Source: Lachnospiraceae bacterium
GTDB lineage: Bacteria > Bacillota > Clostridia > Lachnospirales > Lachnospiraceae
DNA: 64,000 nucleotides
Reading direction: 5' to 3'
NCBI GenBank assembly: GCA_017625255.1
Contig: JAGALK010000008.1
Span: forward strand, 1 to 64,000
Of this stretch, positions 1 to 8,460 are shown piece after piece. The notes beneath the pieces are model-generated. The model was not told the origin of the DNA. It ran no database searches and worked only from the letters and a program-made list of their open reading frames with translations. Both the position numbers and the translations under genes were made by a program. Every line of letters begins with the position of its first letter. Position 1 is the stretch's first letter.

Positions 1-30
1 CCTGAGCCAGGATCAAACTCTCATGTTAAA
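1..30 (-). rRNA. 16S ribosomal RNA, 5' end only
   Basis: Read on the minus strand, the first bases carry the conserved bacterial 16S start, GAGTTTGATCCTGGCTCAG, at the very edge of the window. Only about the first 30 nt of the gene are present. The mature 5' end near position 30 is estimated from the usual distance to this motif. The rest of the rrn operon lies outside the window. Confidence 0.95.
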
Positions 31-215
31 AGTTCAATTCCAGTTCAAGGAAAAACTTGGCTTTTCCTTGTTCCGTTTCACCACTTATGTGATGTTTACT
101 GTTTTAAGGTTTGCAACTTTTGTTGCTGTTCTTGAATTATTCTCAAAATCTTTCAAGGTTATTTCACTGTTCAGTTATCAATGTTCTTTGTTGTCGTTTC
201 CGCGACAGCTCATTT

Positions 216-244
216 ATAATAGCATATCGTTTCTCGTTTGTCAA
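216..244 (-). promoter_or_regulatory. rrn promoter P2 (sigma-A)
   Basis: On the minus strand there is a perfect -35 TTGACA (239-244) and a -10 TATTAT (216-221) with a 17-bp spacer, about 190 bp upstream of the 16S start. It is the nearer of two tandem promoters, the usual arrangement for rRNA operons. The leader at 31-215 has no gene and would be transcribed as the 16S 5' leader. Confidence 0.85.
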
Positions 245-301
245 CAACTTTTTTATTTTATTTTTTCGCATCCGCTTTTCTTTTCAGCGGTCAGCTTAGA
301 T

Positions 302-330
302 ATATTATCATGTGCGCAAGTATCTGTCAA
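302..330 (-). promoter_or_regulatory. rrn promoter P1 (sigma-A)
   Basis: On the minus strand there is TTGACA (325-330) and TAATAT (302-307) with a 17-bp spacer, between the serine tRNA at 373-462 and promoter P2. Together with P2 it gives the tandem promoter pair expected upstream of an rrn operon. Confidence 0.85.
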
Positions 331-372
331 GTACTTTTTTCACATTTTTTCGACATCCAGCTTTATGCGGAG

Positions 373-462
373 CGGAGAAGGAGGGATTTGAACCCTCGCG
401 CCGCTGTTAACGACCTGCACCCTTTCCAGGGGTGTCCCTTCGGCCAGCTTGGGTACTTCTCC
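373..462 (-). tRNA. tRNA-Ser (GGA anticodon)
   Basis: The minus strand folds into a class II tRNA. The acceptor stem is GGAGAAG/CTTCTCC with a G discriminator. The anticodon stem CACCC/GGGTG encloses the loop CTGGAAA, giving anticodon GGA. A long variable arm and a TTCAAAT T-loop follow. No 3' CCA is encoded. It lies between tRNA-Ser(TGA) and the rrn promoters. Confidence 0.95.
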
Positions 463-505
463 GAATTATAATACTTATTAATTTGTGATTACTCATGTAA
501 TCGAG

Positions 506-591
506 CGGAGAAGATGGGATTCGAACCCATGCGCCCTTTCGGACAAACGGTTTTCAAGACCGCCTCGTTATGACCACTTCGATACTTCTCC
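506..591 (-). tRNA. tRNA-Ser (TGA anticodon)
   Basis: Minus-strand class II tRNA with the same acceptor stem as its neighbour (GGAGAAG/CTTCTCC, G discriminator). The anticodon stem GCGGT/ACCGT encloses the loop CTTGAAA, giving anticodon TGA. It has a long variable arm and a TTCGAAT T-loop. CCA is not encoded. It is probably co-transcribed with tRNA-Ser(GGA), 43 bp downstream. Confidence 0.95.
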
Positions 592-623
592 GTATCTGCG
601 CTTTACGAATCAGCGCAAGAATG

Positions 624-653
624 ATTCTAGCACTATATGGTACATGTTGTCAA
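624..653 (-). promoter_or_regulatory. Promoter of the two serine tRNAs
   Basis: On the minus strand there is TTGACA (648-653) and TAGAAT (624-629) with an 18-bp spacer, about 33 bp upstream of tRNA-Ser(TGA). This places both tRNA genes in their own unit ahead of the rrn promoters. Confidence 0.75.
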
Positions 654-703
654 TAACTTTTTTCATATTTTTTTAACTTTTTTTCAATTTTTCCCAAAAC
701 CCC

Positions 704-1420
704 TTATTTTTCAAGGCATTTTTGCTTATTTAAAAACACTTCTGCTATTTCCATATCTTCCGGTGTAGTAATTTTGATGTTTTCATAGCTGCCCGGAATC
801 AATTTCACTTTAGCAAGGTTTTGAGATTCGATTACCATAGCATCATCGGTTATTCCCTCTGGAGTATCTTTTAATATCTGCTCATATGCATTTTTTATTA
901 ATGCAAATGAAAATGTCTGCGGTGTCTGTATCATCCAAACACACTTTCGATCCGGTGTCGCTTTTGCAAATTCCATTTCATCTGCTATTTTTATGGTATC
1001 TTTTACCGGCATACCTACCACACACGCCTGATACTGCTCTACACACTCCACGGAACGCTTTATAATATCTCCGGTTACAAATGGTCGGGCACCATCATGG
1101 ATCAACACATAGTCGCAAACAGATTTCTGCTCAACAGCCTGTAATCCATTATAAACCGAATGATACCGTTCCTTTCCGCCAGGAACAGCTTTTATCACTT
1201 TATCCATATGATATTTTAGGACGAGTTCTTCCATGCAGTATTCCGGTTCGTTTGTAACCAAAATAATTACATCTATATATGGACTATCCTGAAACGCTTT
1301 AAGCGAATAATACAGGATAGGTTTTTCATCTAAAAGCAGGTATTGCTTTTTACATGAACCCCCCATTCTTTTTCCACTGCCTCCAGCTAATACAATGGCT
1401 GCTATTTTTCCTTTTTGCAT
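704..1420 (-). CDS. ispD: IspD, 2-C-methyl-D-erythritol 4-phosphate cytidylyltransferase
   Basis: IspD joins MEP to CTP to make CDP-methylerythritol, an early step of non-mevalonate isoprenoid synthesis in the cytosol. The 238-residue length is normal. The N-terminus has the nucleotidyltransferase loop LAGGSGKRMGGSCKKQY. The family motif HDGARPFV is present in the middle, and TTPEDMEIAE is near the C-terminus. The start codon overlaps the tsaD stop (TAATG) behind a GGAG site, so it is translationally coupled to the tRNA-modification operon. IspE, a later enzyme of the same pathway, is at 23791-24666. Confidence 0.96.
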   Translation of the reverse strand: MQKGKIAAIVLAGGSGKRMGGSCKKQYLLLDEKPILYYSLKAFQDSPYIDVIILVTNEPEYCMEELVLKYHMDKVIKAVPGGKERYHSVYNGLQAVEQKSVCDYVLIHDGARPFVTGDIIKRSVECVEQYQACVVGMPVKDTIKIADEMEFAKATPDRKCVWMIQTPQTFSFALIKNAYEQILKDTPEGITDDAMVIESQNLAKVKLIPGSYENIKITTPEDMEIAEVFLNKQKCLEK

Positions 1421-2448
1421 TATCTTTCTCCTAATTTAAGGTTTGGAACAGCATTTAAATCTAATCCAGAACGAACCCCTGCCATATAATCATAGTATGC
1501 AGCTGCACCTATCATCGCTGCATTATCTGTACATAAAATTGGAGATGGACGATAAAATTTCACTCCGCGTTTTTCACAAGCCTCCTGTACAGCATTGCGT
1601 AATGTTCCGTTTGACGCCACACCACCTGCTATGGCAAATTTTTCCATACCCGTTTCTTCTAAGGCTCTTTCAATGTTGCCAATAAGAACATCTATAACTG
1701 CCTGTTGAAAAGATGCTGCAACATCAGCCTGTACTATTTCTATTCCTTTCATTTGACAACCGTTCAAATAATTCAAAACTGCTGACTTCATACCGCTAAA
1801 GCTGAAATTATATGCACCATCCGCCACACGGGCTCTCGGGAAATCTATTGCTTTGGGATTCCCTTCATGGGATACTTTCTCAATCTTAGGTCCTCCCGGA
1901 TAACCAAGACCTATCGCTCTTGCCACTTTATCAAAAGCTTCTCCCGCTGCATCATCCATAGTTCTTCCTAAAATCTCGTATTTGCCATAATCCACGACTT
2001 TTACCAGATGGGTATGTCCACCAGATACGATAAGACATAAAAATGGCGGCTCTAACTCTTTATTTTCAATATAGTTTGCACTAATATGTCCCTCTATATG
2101 ATGTACACCTATCAAAGGAATATTTCTGGCATAGCTAATGGCTTTTGCTTCTGCTACTCCCACTAAAAGTGCACCTACAAGTCCCGGACCGTAGGTGACT
2201 CCAATAGCATCTATATCATCAAGTGTCATATCTGCTTCTTTTAAAGCTTCTAAAATAACCTGATTGATTTTTTCGATATGTTTTCGGGAGGCAATTTCAG
2301 GGACTACCCCGCCATAAAGGGTGTGTAAATCTATCTGGGATGCAATAATATTGGATCTGACATCCCGCCCATTAACAACCACTGCTGCTGCTGTTTCATC
2401 ACAAGAGCTTTCAATGGCAAGAATTCGAACTTCTTTATTACTATTCAT
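1420..2448 (-). CDS. tsaD: TsaD, tRNA threonylcarbamoyladenosine (t6A37) transferase subunit
   Basis: TsaD transfers the threonylcarbamoyl group to A37 of ANN-decoding tRNAs, working with TsaB and TsaE. The 342-residue protein is full length and begins with the ASKHA-fold motif [15 protein letters not shown]. The metal-binding HIEGH is at about residue 110, followed by SGGHTHLV, and DNAAMIGAA lies near the C-terminus. Its start overlaps the end of the upstream membrane protein by 8 nt. Its partners tsaB and tsaE are 2 to 3 kb upstream in the same direction, so all three likely share one transcript. Confidence 0.97.
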   Translation of the reverse strand: MNSNKEVRILAIESSCDETAAAVVVNGRDVRSNIIASQIDLHTLYGGVVPEIASRKHIEKINQVILEALKEADMTLDDIDAIGVTYGPGLVGALLVGVAEAKAISYARNIPLIGVHHIEGHISANYIENKELEPPFLCLIVSGGHTHLVKVVDYGKYEILGRTMDDAAGEAFDKVARAIGLGYPGGPKIEKVSHEGNPKAIDFPRARVADGAYNFSFSGMKSAVLNYLNGCQMKGIEIVQADVAASFQQAVIDVLIGNIERALEETGMEKFAIAGGVASNGTLRNAVQEACEKRGVKFYRPSPILCTDNAAMIGAAAYYDYMAGVRSGLDLNAVPNLKLGER

Positions 2449-3016
2449 TCTCTGCTGTATCTCCTTCTACCAATTCAAAAGCAAGAATCTTCCAATTGCC
2501 CTCTTCATCCTGACGAAGGACATAATTCTGCTTACTTTTTACAAATGTGCCATTCTCTTTTATAAAATATGATGCACCGACATAGGCATATTCTGCATCT
2601 TCTATCTTTGCAAATTTAACTTCATTGCTATCACATACAGAAGCATTGTTGATTGTTTTTTTGTTTTCACGATAGCTTACAATATCCTGCTGTACACGCA
2701 AATAATACTGCTCCGGTGGATTATTATCTGCTAATTCCTGATCCATCAAAGCAATTGCCTGATCTGCTAACTGATAAAATTCTTCTTCTGTATGTTCTTC
2801 GTTATAATAACAGCAAAGAATTCGATTATATAACTTTACAACCTCTCTTGGTGTTGCCGGATAACCATCTCCTGAAAGATCCTTTAAGATAACTTTCTGG
2901 ACTTCTGTTAAATCTGTTTCACTGTTTTTAGAATTACCGTTGGAAAGATAAAAATAAAATCCTACAACAATACCAATACAAATTAATCCGATTACCAGAA
3001 ATTTGACTTTTTTCAT
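2441..3016 (-). CDS. Membrane-anchored protein of unknown function
   Basis: A 191-residue protein with one N-terminal hydrophobic segment (about residues 5-24: [19 protein letters not shown]) and a soluble, acidic extracytoplasmic part. The C-terminal half reads like a small alpha+beta fold of the kind seen in DUF4829- or DUF6715-type lipoprotein relatives, ending [14 protein letters not shown] do not recognise a function. The start has a GGAGGAAT ribosome-binding site. It sits between rnz and tsaD with a 2-nt gap and an 8-nt overlap, so it is expressed with them, but nothing in the sequence ties it to tRNA modification. Confidence 0.8.
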   Translation of the reverse strand: MKKVKFLVIGLICIGIVVGFYFYLSNGNSKNSETDLTEVQKVILKDLSGDGYPATPREVVKLYNRILCCYYNEEHTEEEFYQLADQAIALMDQELADNNPPEQYYLRVQQDIVSYRENKKTINNASVCDSNEVKFAKIEDAEYAYVGASYFIKENGTFVKSKQNYVLRQDEEGNWKILAFELVEGDTAENE

Positions 3017-3018
3017 GG

Positions 3019-3930
3019 CTATTCCTCCTCATAATCTAATTCCACTATCCTTCCATCACATCCAAGACTTGCCGCATGAAATATCTTTTGTACCTGCGGC
3101 ATGTAGTTTTCACCATGCACAAGAGATGGACTAAAGTGGGTGAGCCAAAGTTCTTTGACTTTTGCAGCTTTGGCTATTTCCGCTGCTTCGTAAAATGTCA
3201 TGTGCTTGTACTGCTTTGCTTTTGCAATTTTTTCTTTTTCTGCATACATTCCTTCACAAATCAACAAATCCGACTCTTTTGCTGCCTGAACAATGTTTTC
3301 CGTCGGACGGGTATCTGTGCAATAAGTTAATTTAATTCCTTTTCTGGGCGGTCCTAATACCATATCTGGTGTATAGGTAATGCCTTCTGTTTCTATTGTC
3401 TGTCCTTTTTGTAAAAGACTCCAAAACTTCTGTGGTATAGCATTTTCCCTTGCTTTTTCTACGAAAAATTTTCCACCACGCGGGATTTCGATGCTATATC
3501 CGTAACAGGTAATATTGTGATTTACCCGAAAAGCATGAATATGATATCCATGCATTTGAATGTCTGCTTCCGGTGTTGTCAATGCTATATAACGAATTTC
3601 AAAGGGAAGCTCCGGTGCAATCATACGAAGAGCATTTACTACTTTTTCCAAGCCCTTTGGTCCAATCATGGTCAACGGTTCGCTTCGCTCTGCATTTCCC
3701 ATGGTTAAAAGTAAGCCCGGAAGCCCACTGATATGATCTGCGTGATAATGGGTAAAACAAATGACATCTATGGGTTTAAAGCTCCAACCGGCTTCTTTAA
3801 TAGCTATCTGTGTGCCTTCACCACAATCAATCAAAAGACTGCTGCCATTATATCTGGTCATTAAAGCTGTAAGCCACCGATATGGCAATGGCATCATGCC
3901 TCCAGTTCCAAGTAAACATACATCTAACAT
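3019..3930 (-). CDS. rnz: Ribonuclease Z (tRNA 3' processing endonuclease)
   Basis: A 303-residue metallo-beta-lactamase-fold nuclease that cuts 3' trailers from tRNA precursors. The zinc motif FTHYHADHISGLPGLLL is at about residues 57-73. DCGEGTQ lies ahead of it, further ligands are at CTDTRP and LTHFSPS, and the length is typical of short-form RNase Z. Both serine tRNAs at the start of the window lack an encoded CCA, so this enzyme class would be needed for their maturation. It sits inside the t6A gene cluster. The start has an AGGAGAAATAC ribosome-binding site. Confidence 0.93.
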   Translation of the reverse strand: MLDVCLLGTGGMMPLPYRWLTALMTRYNGSSLLIDCGEGTQIAIKEAGWSFKPIDVICFTHYHADHISGLPGLLLTMGNAERSEPLTMIGPKGLEKVVNALRMIAPELPFEIRYIALTTPEADIQMHGYHIHAFRVNHNITCYGYSIEIPRGGKFFVEKARENAIPQKFWSLLQKGQTIETEGITYTPDMVLGPPRKGIKLTYCTDTRPTENIVQAAKESDLLICEGMYAEKEKIAKAKQYKHMTFYEAAEIAKAAKVKELWLTHFSPSLVHGENYMPQVQKIFHAASLGCDGRIVELDYEEE

Positions 3931-3959
3931 GTATTTCTCCTGCCTATTCTAATATTGTC

Positions 3960-4400
3960 TTATTCACGAATTCGGTTCATAACAAAAGCATCTTCTTTGG
4001 GAGCATCATAAAAATTCTTACGAATCCCCTGTTTGACAAATCCGTGCTTTTCATATAAGCCTATCGCTGGTACATTACTTACACGCACCTCCAAGAAAAA
4101 ACGACTGACGCCTCGACTTTCTCCTGCTTCAAGCAATGCCTGCATAAGCTGATTTGCAATTCCCTGTCCCTGATACTCCGGCTTTACTGCAACATTGATA
4201 ATTTCGCCCTCGTCTGCTGCCATATAGAGCCCGCAATAACCAAGAACTCTGTCTCCTTCCATGCAGAGTAAAAAGCAATTATCTTCTCCCGGCAAGGCTT
4301 CGCTAAATCCCTGTCTTGTCCATGGATGTGAAAACACTTCTGCAGCAATTTCTGCTACCTGATCGACTTCTGCTTCTGTCATCAACTTAATCTGGGCCAT
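3960..4400 (-). CDS. rimI: RimI, ribosomal protein S18-alanine N-acetyltransferase
   Basis: A 146-residue GNAT-family acetyltransferase. The acetyl-CoA-binding signature is PEYQGQGIANQLM at about residues 85-97, followed by FFLEVRVSNVPAIGLYEKHGF, shown here in two overlapping parts (FFLEVRVSN and AIGLYEKHGF). In this family RimI acetylates the N-terminus of S18. Its start overlaps the tsaB end by 14 nt, the common tsaB-rimI pairing, which supports the specific name over a generic GNAT call. Confidence 0.9.
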   Translation of the reverse strand: MAQIKLMTEAEVDQVAEIAAEVFSHPWTRQGFSEALPGEDNCFLLCMEGDRVLGYCGLYMAADEGEIINVAVKPEYQGQGIANQLMQALLEAGESRGVSRFFLEVRVSNVPAIGLYEKHGFVKQGIRKNFYDAPKEDAFVMNRIRE

Positions 4401-5097
4401 TTTCTTTCTCCAACCGTTCTCTTTCTGCCTGTGATAGTCTTAAATATTCCGGCTTGTGATCTTTGGCATCCTGCAATTTACCTTCTGCATAATACTCTGA
4501 CGCCAAAGCTGCTACTGCTCCCGCCCGCTGTTTATTCATATGTGCCGGTGCAAAGGTATAGTCTACCTTTATATTTTCTTTTATATAGTCTTTAAAAACA
4601 GGCACTCCATCACCTAAAAATACTACTGACCTTCCTATAGTATTTATTTCGGCAAGAATTGCTCCAATATCAACCGCACACTGCTCTTTTATTATCTGAA
4701 ACTGATTGCCCACAAAGCAATATAAGCCTGTATAGGTCTGATTTCTTCTGGCATCCATTAACGGGCATACCAGATCTCTATGTCCACACAGATTGTACGC
4801 CAACGCATCCACTGTAGGCACAGAAATCAAAGGTTTATCCAATGCCAGCGCTAATCCCTTGGCTGTTGCTGAGCCAATGCGTAAACCTGTAAAAGACCCC
4901 GGACCGCCTGCTACTGCAATGGCATCCAGGGTGCTCAAATCTAAATCTATCATCTTTGCCATATCATCCAGCATCGGAAGAAGTGTCTGGGAATGGGTTT
5001 TCTTATAGTTCATCGTAAACTCACCCAACAAATTATCATCACTAATAACTGCAACGCTTGCAACCAATCCGGAACTGTCTATTGCTAATATTTTCAT
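4387..5097 (-). CDS. tsaB: TsaB, t6A biosynthesis scaffold protein
   Basis: A 236-residue ASKHA-fold protein that dimerises with TsaD in the t6A37 complex. The N-terminus KILAIDSSGLVASVAV and the motif VAGGPGSFTGLRIG at about residues 63-76 are diagnostic. The first bases overlap the tsaE stop (GGATGA), which implies translational coupling between tsaE and tsaB. Confidence 0.95.
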   Translation of the reverse strand: MKILAIDSSGLVASVAVISDDNLLGEFTMNYKKTHSQTLLPMLDDMAKMIDLDLSTLDAIAVAGGPGSFTGLRIGSATAKGLALALDKPLISVPTVDALAYNLCGHRDLVCPLMDARRNQTYTGLYCFVGNQFQIIKEQCAVDIGAILAEINTIGRSVVFLGDGVPVFKDYIKENIKVDYTFAPAHMNKQRAGAVAALASEYYAEGKLQDAKDHKPEYLRLSQAERERLEKENGPD

Positions 5098-5531
5098 CCT
5101 GTCACCTCTGTAATGGTAATTTTTCTGTAGTCAAAGCCTTTTTCTAAATCTTTTTCGATAAGAATATCCTTTCTTTTTTCAGGAAGAATTTCTTCGATTA
5201 GATTTGCCCATTCAATCATGGATAAGCCTTCTCCATAAAAATAATCTTCATATCCAATTTCATCCATTTCTTCGATATCACCAATACGATATACATCAAA
5301 ATGATAAAATGGTATTTTTCCACTGTCATATACCTGCACAATTGTAAATGTAGGACTATTCACCGGTTCGCATATTCCAAGTCCTTCTGCAATTCCCTGT
5401 GTAAATACGGTTTTTCCTACACCCAAATCACCTATTAAGGTATATACATCTCCCGGAAGCGCCATTTCGCCTAATGCTTTTCCAATCCTTGCTGTTTCTT
5501 CCGGTGAAAATGATTCGTATATTGTTTGCAT
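5094..5531 (-). CDS. tsaE: TsaE, t6A biosynthesis ATPase
   Basis: A 145-residue P-loop ATPase that drives turnover of the TsaB-TsaD complex. The Walker A motif GDLGVGKTVFTQGIAEGLG is at about residues 34-52, then NSPTFTIV and the HFDVYRI and MIEWAN motifs of the family. It is the first gene of the coupled tsaE-tsaB-rimI run. An AGAGGAAAAA site precedes the ATG. Confidence 0.96.
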   Translation of the reverse strand: MQTIYESFSPEETARIGKALGEMALPGDVYTLIGDLGVGKTVFTQGIAEGLGICEPVNSPTFTIVQVYDSGKIPFYHFDVYRIGDIEEMDEIGYEDYFYGEGLSMIEWANLIEEILPEKRKDILIEKDLEKGFDYRKITITEVTG

Positions 5532-5541
5532 ATTTTTTCCT

Positions 5542-6039
5542 CTATTTCATTTTAAATCTGTATGTCGGTAAATTTGCTTTTGCTATTTCCCGAAACAATT
5601 CATATTTATCGGCAAGCTGCTCTTTAGGAATCACATACGCATGGATACGGTTACTGTATACAAGCACATTGTGTTTTGTGGATACTATTTTGTACACCTG
5701 TTCCCATGGCAAATCTGCCTTTTCTTCTTTCTGAGAAGTATGAATACCTGTTTCATCCACTACATAGTGCAGGGCATTTCGTAAAACCTCAGATAATAAA
5801 AGCTGTCTTTTAGAACGCAAATATAAATTTATCGGCAAATAAACCAAAAATACTATACCAAACACAGCATACAGCGCCGTATACATAACGGTCACTTCTC
5901 CTGTGGTACTTACTGCCATAATCAAAAGCAATATACCAATAATTACAGAAAACCATCCATGAAAGCCTGAATATGCGTGATACATACTAAAACGGTACAT
6001 ATCCTGACTTGTCAGTGTAATGTCAAATTCTGTCTTCAT
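5542..6039 (-). CDS. YcxB-like membrane protein
   Basis: A 165-residue protein with two hydrophobic segments (about residues 27-45 and 52-71) and a soluble C-terminal half resembling the YcxB-like domain (DETGIHTSQKEEKADLPWEQVYKI). No biochemical role is known for this family. The ATG at 6039 is chosen because GGGGAGG lies 6-7 nt upstream. A longer frame would need a TTG start inside that site. It lies between the sensor/GGDEF gene and tsaE with gaps of 18 and 10 nt, so it may link them in one transcript. Confidence 0.82.
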   Translation of the reverse strand: MKTEFDITLTSQDMYRFSMYHAYSGFHGWFSVIIGILLLIMAVSTTGEVTVMYTALYAVFGIVFLVYLPINLYLRSKRQLLLSEVLRNALHYVVDETGIHTSQKEEKADLPWEQVYKIVSTKHNVLVYSNRIHAYVIPKEQLADKYELFREIAKANLPTYRFKMK

Positions 6040-6057
6040 GTATTTCCTCCCCAAGCT

Positions 6058-8385
6058 CTATTTCTCAATACTTGCCCGTCGATTCTTCTTAGCTTCATAT
6101 AACAGCTCGTCTGACTTTTGCATAAGTGCTGTAATATCAACCTGCGGTTCGCAATAAAATTCACAAATACCTACCGAGACTTCTACATAATAAGGAATTT
6201 CTTCATTGGCATTAAAGAGCTCCCCTTCTTCTTTCATCTGCTGTTTAAAGGCATTTGCAAATCCCGGCAGTCCGGAAATAACTACTGCGATAAATTCGTC
6301 TCCGCCGATTCTTGCCACAATAGCATCCTTAGGCAGCACATTTTTAAATCTGTCTGCTGCTGTTTTGATTGCAAAGTCTCCCGCATTATGACCAAATTTA
6401 TCATTAATCTCTTTTAATCGGTCTAAATCACCAAAAATCAGGTATGCTTTTCTGCCGTCATTCTTTTTGCACGCCATAAGCACCCTCTCCATAAATCCTC
6501 TTCGATTCAGAAGGTTGCTCAATTCATCATATTCGGAAATAAAACTCAAAATACTATTCTGCTCTCGAATAACCTTTAAGGATTTCTGTAAGCTTTTATA
6601 GGACTCCTGTTCTGCCCAGTTCAAATCCAAATATCGCAGCAGGGACCCTAACTGCATACCACAAATCTGCAGGAAGGAAATATCTTCCCTTTCCACCTCG
6701 CAGAGCAGTATGCCATACTGTTTTTCTCCCGAAAAGAGAATAAAGGATGTCAAAACCTCCGGCTCTTTGGAATGCACAAAAGCTGTAAAGCCATTTTCTG
6801 CAGTCACACACGGTCTTTCATTGCTGGCATAACAAACCATCTCTTTTTCGTTATAATAGGCTGTCAGATATATTTTCTTTGGAATCTCAAAGGATACTTC
6901 TTCATCATAAATTACCGGTTCATCAAACAAATATATGTAACAGCTTTTAACCTTCATCATTTTAAATCTTTCCATAATCGGACACATAACTTCCCGTAAA
7001 TCGTCTCTGGCTCCCTTACGATTTAAGTCCCTCGTAAAATTTGGTACGAACCACGCTTTTCGATTTAAAGCTATCTTGTCCTTTTCTAACTTCTGGTTAA
7101 TGGAATTAGAAATAAACTGCTCTGTAGCATTAATTATATATACAAGCTGTTCACTTTTACTGCTGTCCTTTGTATTGGAGGCTAATGTCTGCAACAGCTC
7201 TGTAAAATGTATGGAAAGTCCTCTGTCGGATATATGCGGATAAGTTACAAATTCCTGTAAAATCTCCAGCAGATATGCCATTTCAAACTCTTTTCCGCCG
7301 TCTTCTAATATATTTTTGCGTATATACTGAAAATAATCCTCTACTAACGCAGCAAAACGGAGTTTTTCATTCTTGTAGGGCAAGCCGGCTAATATAACAG
7401 ACGCCACTTCCAGTGAAGCCTTATGTATGTACTGCTCTAAATTTTCTGCTTCTGCCTGTGTATAATGAAAAGCACTGTTTCCACAGCATCCGCAGGAACG
7501 GCGTTTTACTAAGATTGTAGATAATTTCCCCGATGAAACCTTTTCACCTTTGCATAATGCAATGGCTTTTTGTACGGCGGTATAGCTAAATTTAAAACTT
7601 CTCTGGCTTACACTAGTCAACGGCGGATCCACCCTTTTTGCCAAATCCACATCGTCAAATCCTGTAATGGCTATGTCTTTTCCAATGACTAGATTTCTCT
7701 GTTTACAGACTCGATAACAGCCCTTTGCCATATTATCATTGGCACAGACAATTGCCTCTAAACCTATATTTTCATCTAAGAGCTTTGCTGCAAGATCCTC
7801 TACAAGCTCTGTATAATTTCCATATGCAATCATTTTGTCTTCGACAGTAATACCATTTTCCTCCATTACATCACGATATCCTGCCAATCTCTCAACTGCC
7901 TCACGATTTACCTTTGGTCCACAAAGAAAGGCAATTTTTTTGTATCCATGATCTTTTACTAAATGCTCCACACAGGAACGCATGGCATTATAATTATCCG
8001 GTAAAAGATACGGAATCTTCTTTTCTTCATCTATATCCTGTATGATAATGTAAGGAACTTTTGCAAATTTTTCTAAGAAGGCTTCTCTGTTATAGTTATG
8101 ATAATAATAGGAAATAGAACCTGTTGCCACAATTAAAGCATCCAGATTCATAAAATGCACATAATCATAAATTGTATCAAACTGATAATTGTAATTTCCC
8201 TCTAAGTTATAGGCCAATATATCTGCACAATACTGTGGAATCTGCGGTCCTGCCATAAAGACAACATTTACATCTTCTTCTCTCGCACAGGAGTAGAACC
8301 CACGCATTAATTCCATTGTATAATCGGATTCTACATCGCCTAGCATAATGCCTATAGTTGGACGATTGCTGTCATTTCTTTTCAT
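6058..8385 (-). CDS. Cytosolic LacI-type ligand-binding/GGDEF diguanylate cyclase
   Basis: A 775-residue protein predicted to make cyclic di-GMP in response to a small ligand. Residues about 8-290 match the periplasmic-binding-protein-like sensor fold of LacI regulators (IGIMLGDVESDYTMELMRGF; CANDNMAKG; ITGFDDVDLAKRVDPPLTSV). There is no DNA-binding helix-turn-helix, signal peptide or membrane segment, so it should act in the cytosol. A Cys-rich SCGCC motif (about 298-302) follows. A long middle region precedes the GGDEF domain (about 610-775; YLIFGDLDRLKEINDKFGHN; ARIGGDEF at about 691-698). The position of the inhibitory RxxD site reads LPKD, so product inhibition may be absent. A paralogue with the same layout is at 41662-43578. 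Confidence 0.9.
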   Translation of the reverse strand: MKRNDSNRPTIGIMLGDVESDYTMELMRGFYSCAREEDVNVVFMAGPQIPQYCADILAYNLEGNYNYQFDTIYDYVHFMNLDALIVATGSISYYYHNYNREAFLEKFAKVPYIIIQDIDEEKKIPYLLPDNYNAMRSCVEHLVKDHGYKKIAFLCGPKVNREAVERLAGYRDVMEENGITVEDKMIAYGNYTELVEDLAAKLLDENIGLEAIVCANDNMAKGCYRVCKQRNLVIGKDIAITGFDDVDLAKRVDPPLTSVSQRSFKFSYTAVQKAIALCKGEKVSSGKLSTILVKRRSCGCCGNSAFHYTQAEAENLEQYIHKASLEVASVILAGLPYKNEKLRFAALVEDYFQYIRKNILEDGGKEFEMAYLLEILQEFVTYPHISDRGLSIHFTELLQTLASNTKDSSKSEQLVYIINATEQFISNSINQKLEKDKIALNRKAWFVPNFTRDLNRKGARDDLREVMCPIMERFKMMKVKSCYIYLFDEPVIYDEEVSFEIPKKIYLTAYYNEKEMVCYASNERPCVTAENGFTAFVHSKEPEVLTSFILFSGEKQYGILLCEVEREDISFLQICGMQLGSLLRYLDLNWAEQESYKSLQKSLKVIREQNSILSFISEYDELSNLLNRRGFMERVLMACKKNDGRKAYLIFGDLDRLKEINDKFGHNAGDFAIKTAADRFKNVLPKDAIVARIGGDEFIAVVISGLPGFANAFKQQMKEEGELFNANEEIPYYVEVSVGICEFYCEPQVDITALMQKSDELLYEAKKNRRASIEK

Positions 8386-8426
8386 TCCAAAAAATCCCTT
8401 CTTACAAATAGCGTCACTACTATTCC

Positions 8427-8455
8427 ATTATACGCATGCCTGCTTTTAATTGCAA
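8427..8455 (-). promoter_or_regulatory. Promoter of the sensor/GGDEF gene
   Basis: On the minus strand there is TTGCAA (8450-8455), a 17-bp spacer and a perfect TATAAT (8427-8432), about 42 bp upstream of the start at 8385. The -35 lies just after the sigF stop, so the gene has its own vegetative promoter despite following the spoIIA operon. Confidence 0.75.
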
Positions 8456-8460
8456 GAAAA

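Noticed and set aside
6058-8385. Naming this and 41662-43578 LacI-family repressors
   Set aside because: Both have the ligand fold but no N-terminal helix-turn-helix, and both end in a GGDEF domain.
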